A stretch of 9,419 bases of DNA from a bacterium. GTDB taxonomy: Bacteria; Dependentiae; Babeliae; Babeliales; RVW-14. The stretch covers positions 1-9,419 of the forward strand of contig RGUK01000041.1 of assembly GCA_010027825.1 (NCBI GenBank). Direction: 5' to 3'. Of the stretch, positions 6,959 to 9,419 are shown piece after piece (the first letter of the stretch is position 1; every line of letters starts with the position of its first letter). The translations under genes were made by a program, and so were the position numbers. The notes below the pieces were generated by a model. That model made no database searches and was not told the origin of the DNA. It was given only the letters and a program-made list of their open reading frames with translations.

Positions 6959-7728
6959 GGGATCTCCTCAAATGTCGCGGTTACATCGCAGAAGCTAGTG
7001 ACGCGAGGGGGTATGCTCATATCAGTTAAACGACAGAAAACAACCCTATTCCCCATTAAAATCTCATGCCAAGTATCTGTAAATATCACAAGCGGCATAT
7101 AGCGCTTGGTTAAATAAAACTTTAGATACATTTCAACCGCAGTAGCATAAGCCATCCCATTCCAAGTGAACTCAAAGCTGTATGTAGGTCTAAGCTGAGC
7201 TCCACCTTGCTTAATTCGCGTTATGGTTGCTGGAGCATTTGGATCTAATCCTGGGTCAAAAAACTTCCCTATGAACATTTTTGCATGGGGAATCTTTGAA
7301 GTGCTTGTTGCGTTGTAGTTTATAAACCAATACCGATACGCAGTGCTTGTTGTAAACTTCTCAATATAATCATCATCATTTGGACCATAGAGAGTTGTCG
7401 ATGTAAATGATGATAGGGTCTTTACTGTTGTGGCAGATCCATAGGTGCTTGTACTTCCACCTTTTATAGTTATTGTATTAACACTAGCTTGCTGTAGTAG
7501 GTTAGCTCTTCCAATATATATAAAATTACTCGCCTTAGTAGTCCCGCTTGGTAGTTCTAGCGTAATTGTAGTGTCGCCAGATGTTGCAGTATCCAGATAA
7601 TGCAAATCTGTCTTATTGCCACCAAATAGATTCTGATATGGATAGAGACTAGATGAAGTATTACTAATAGAAGAGCTTGTAGCTTCCATCGGTATATCTG
7701 GGTATCCTATGAGTAGGTTACTAGCCAT
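6955..7728 (-). CDS. Distal-tail-like protein with discoidin-like N-terminal half (paralogue 2)
   Basis: This 257-residue protein starts at the ATG at 7728, 3 bases after the TGA of its paralogue. A GAGGT site with 7-base spacing, followed by GAGGA directly against the start, supports that choice. Residues 30-160 form the discoidin-like half (ASNFIYIGRANLLQ, later AYRYWFINYN and KMFIGKFFDPG). Residues 180-257 form the C-terminal beta unit (YSFEFTWNGMAY, FCRLTDMSIPPR, TATFEEIP). It is clearly homologous to the preceding gene across its whole length but diverged, so this is an old duplication or a conserved two-component arrangement. Its TGA overlaps the ATG of the hub-like gene by 4 bases (ATGA), which suggests coupled translation at similar levels. 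Likely roles are a second baseplate ring or a hub-proximal adaptor. No enzyme motif is visible. Confidence 0.58.
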   Translation of the reverse strand: MASNLLIGYPDIPMEATSSSISNTSSSLYPYQNLFGGNKTDLHYLDTATSGDTTITLELPSGTTKASNFIYIGRANLLQQASVNTITIKGGSTSTYGSATTVKTLSSFTSTTLYGPNDDDYIEKFTTSTAYRYWFINYNATSTSKIPHAKMFIGKFFDPGLDPNAPATITRIKQGGAQLRPTYSFEFTWNGMAYATAVEMYLKFYLTKRYMPLVIFTDTWHEILMGNRVVFCRLTDMSIPPRVTSFCDVTATFEEIP

Positions 7729-7731
7729 TCC

Positions 7732-8571
7732 TCAGACCTCTTCAAATACCGCTGTGATGCTATTCCAATTTGGTGCCACATTATCCTTAGTGATTGAACA
7801 TGACGGTGCAACAACTCTACAGTGCATCAGCTTATTATCATATAGTGGGTCAAGATACTGAGATGTATATAGATATACCGTACTTCTATATGGATCGTTT
7901 ATAATCTTATCCATGAAGTCACTAGCCTTAGCATCACTAATCCCATCCCACTCTACAGTCACACGGTGTTTTGGGTAGAACGCCTTAGACATAATTGGAT
8001 GCCCTCTGGGATAAACCCAAGTATCCGAATCTCGCTCAGTAATAACCTCTAGATTGTAGTTATCCGGTTCCTTCTCCATGTCGAAGGATGTGCCGAAATA
8101 GAGTTTCCTAAAGGCAAACTGAGCGGTCCCAGAGGTCTTTGAGATTGTCACCCTAAAGTATCTATAGGCAGCAAGAGTTCCAGCGATATCATCGTTATAT
8201 GACGAGGTAAAAATCAGGTCGTCTTTATATGGACCATTGAGCGTTCTGGTCAAAAACGCCGTGGATGTGCCAAGCTGATTGACCCATGTGCTACCATTAT
8301 TAGAGCCAGCCAGAATAGCGGTATTGGTGCCACCATCTACAAGAGACTTAACACCTCCAATAATAAAGTGATCTACAGTTCTTGAGTTTCCGGTGCCTAA
8401 ATCAAACGTCATTTGAACTGATGTTTGAGCGCTCGCTATTCGCGCATGGATATACCCAGTGCCATAAAAACTAGAAACAAGCGGTCTATCTTCGTCAAAT
8501 GTTTGTGTTGACGATGCCGTCAGAGCTTCAGCGGGAATATCAGGACGCATGATTAAAAAGCTAGATGGCAT
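7732..8571 (-). CDS. Distal-tail-like protein with discoidin-like N-terminal half (paralogue 1)
   Basis: This 279-residue protein starts at an ATG 5 bases after the tape-measure stop. Residues 30-165 resemble an F5/8 type C (discoidin, galactose-binding-like) beta-sandwich. The final strands of that fold are recognisable in the segment AYRYFRVTISKTSGTAQFAF followed by RKLYFG. Residues 185-279 form a second beta-rich unit (HRVTVEWDGIS, then CRVVAPSCS and a final ITAVFEEV) that resembles the belt part of distal tail (Dit) proteins. The next gene product shares both halves: the opening PDIP(A/M)EA, the central GP..DD and YRY, the VEWDG/FTWNG strand, the CR motif and the terminal TA.FEE. In siphophages the gene after the tape measure usually encodes the ring joining the tail tube to the hub, and I infer that role here. 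The discoidin-like half may bind sugars. The family assignment is from pattern and synteny only. Confidence 0.6.
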   Translation of the reverse strand: MPSSFLIMRPDIPAEALTASSTQTFDEDRPLVSSFYGTGYIHARIASAQTSVQMTFDLGTGNSRTVDHFIIGGVKSLVDGGTNTAILAGSNNGSTWVNQLGTSTAFLTRTLNGPYKDDLIFTSSYNDDIAGTLAAYRYFRVTISKTSGTAQFAFRKLYFGTSFDMEKEPDNYNLEVITERDSDTWVYPRGHPIMSKAFYPKHRVTVEWDGISDAKASDFMDKIINDPYRSTVYLYTSQYLDPLYDNKLMHCRVVAPSCSITKDNVAPNWNSITAVFEEV

Positions 8572-8576
8572 GAGAT

Positions 8577-9419
8577 TTACTTCTTCTTCTTCTTCTTAGG
8601 TGGTGTGTATGTTGTTCCACCGTTTCCATTACCAACACCAGTGGATGCCTTAGACCCGTCACCAAATACTATGTCTATTAGCGCTGCGGCACCCTGATCT
8701 CCAGTAGTTCTAATGTTAAACACCACATCATTCTCAAATGTATTGCCGCTAAGTTTAGCGAGTTTTTCAATGATATTATCAAACCCCTTAGCTAACTTAC
8801 CTAATGGAACATTGAGTTTTTCAATAGATGTCTTAGTGGCATCGAATACTGGAGGTAGGGTAGCAGCTCCGCTATTGAATTGAGTCACTAAATCTATTGC
8901 TTCTTTTAATGGATCTAGACCACCATTCGCTGCGTTTTCAGCATCAGAAAGCCCCTGGTTTATATTAGTTATTTCACCTGATGTTGCATTAAACTTAAAG
9001 CCAAGCTCGTTAAGTTTGCCAAGTATCCCAACGATTGCTTCAGTTCCAGCTCCTTCAAGATCCGCAAATGAGTTTAATCCACTTTGATCTAAGGCTTGGA
9101 AGAATAAGTCCACCTGCGCTGGATCTACGGTTTTTAATAACTCCGCTCTCAGGTCTGCAAGATCCGGCGCTTGAACGCTGTTTTTGAAATCTTCATAGGC
9201 TTTTTTAGCCTGTTCAAATACCTTCCTCGCTCGCGCCGTCTCTTCTGGTCCAACAGCATTATCTAATGCGGCTCTTGCGGCATCAAAGTTTGCTAGTAGT
9301 GTTTTGCGCTGTTGCTCTGCAAGTGCAGAACCTTCCGTCTTAAATCGCTCTCTGAACTCAGCAAAAATATCCCTAAAGGCATCTACGGAGAATTGACCGC
9401 CTTGAAGACCTGCATTTTG
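8577..9419 (-). CDS. Phage tail tape-measure protein, C-terminal part (5' end outside window)
   Basis: The frame is open from the right edge to the TAA at 8579-8577, so 280 residues of a longer protein are visible. A GTG at 9113 is internal and should not be used as the start, because the frame continues upstream without a stop. The first 130 or so residues are rich in Ala, Glu, Lys, Arg and Gln and look like long amphipathic helices or coiled coil (for example FEQAKKAYEDFKN). The middle is alanine- and leucine-rich helix (KLAKGFDNIIEKLAKLSG), and the end is a Gly/Asn/Thr-rich linker followed by six lysines. This composition, and the position just upstream of distal-tail and hub candidates, fit a tape-measure protein, which sets tail length and fills the tail tube. 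No peptidase or lysozyme motif is visible in this part. The role rests on context and composition; the family is not proven from this fragment alone. Confidence 0.7.
   Translation of the reverse strand, partial: QNAGLQGGQFSVDAFRDIFAEFRERFKTEGSALAEQQRKTLLANFDAARAALDNAVGPEETARARKVFEQAKKAYEDFKNSVQAPDLADLRAELLKTVDPAQVDLFFQALDQSGLNSFADLEGAGTEAIVGILGKLNELGFKFNATSGEITNINQGLSDAENAANGGLDPLKEAIDLVTQFNSGAATLPPVFDATKTSIEKLNVPLGKLAKGFDNIIEKLAKLSGNTFENDVVFNIRTTGDQGAAALIDIVFGDGSKASTGVGNGNGGTTYTPPKKKKKK
8580..8597 (-). repeat. (AAG)6 microsatellite coding a C-terminal hexalysine
   Basis: Six consecutive AAG codons lie directly before the TAA of the tape-measure gene. The next gene's ATG at 8571 follows the stop after only 5 bases. 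That start has no good GGAG-type ribosome site, so the purine-rich AAG run is the only candidate Shine-Dalgarno-like stretch upstream of it. A trinucleotide run can change length without shifting frame. Confidence 0.75.

Overview
The window is a continuous stretch of a tailed-phage tail module (free phage or prophage), read entirely on the minus strand from the right edge to the left edge. It looks siphovirus-like. The order along transcription is: C-terminus of a tape-measure protein, two related distal-tail-like proteins, a large tail-hub-like protein, a collar-domain fibre, a small beta-sandwich adaptor-like protein, and a long collagen-containing tail fibre that runs off the left edge. No integrase, host gene, tRNA or RNA gene is visible. 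The host cannot be named. Base composition is moderate and uneven. The fibre modules resemble those common in environmental phages, so a bacterial host from an aquatic or other environmental sample is a plausible but weak inference.

Layout from right to left: 9419-8577 is the tape-measure C-terminus, ending in six lysines. 8571-7732 and 7728-6955 are paralogues, each with a discoidin-like half and a distal-tail-like half. 6958-4217 is the 913-residue hub candidate, carrying extra beta-rich inserts. 4220-3156 is a fibre with a phage tail collar domain and five HxH motifs. 3147-2803 is a 114-residue protein of the kind often found beside phage fibres. 2806-1400 and then 1415-1 together form one long fibre gene broken by a frameshift near 1403-1418. 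The part after the break ends, within the window, in a cysteine-rich repeat array.

The genes are packed without real intergenic space: three junctions are 4-base start/stop overlaps (ATGA, ATGA, GTGA), and the other three gaps are 3 to 8 bases. This implies one polycistronic message with translational coupling. No promoter or terminator is expected inside it and none was seen. Together the products would build the distal tail: tape measure, adaptor rings, hub, and two different fibres for receptor recognition.

The points most worth a second look are the disulfide-type cysteine-rich array at the distal end of the fibre, the frameshift that separates that end from the fibre's base, and a fibre-type domain shared between the hub and the neighbouring collar fibre.
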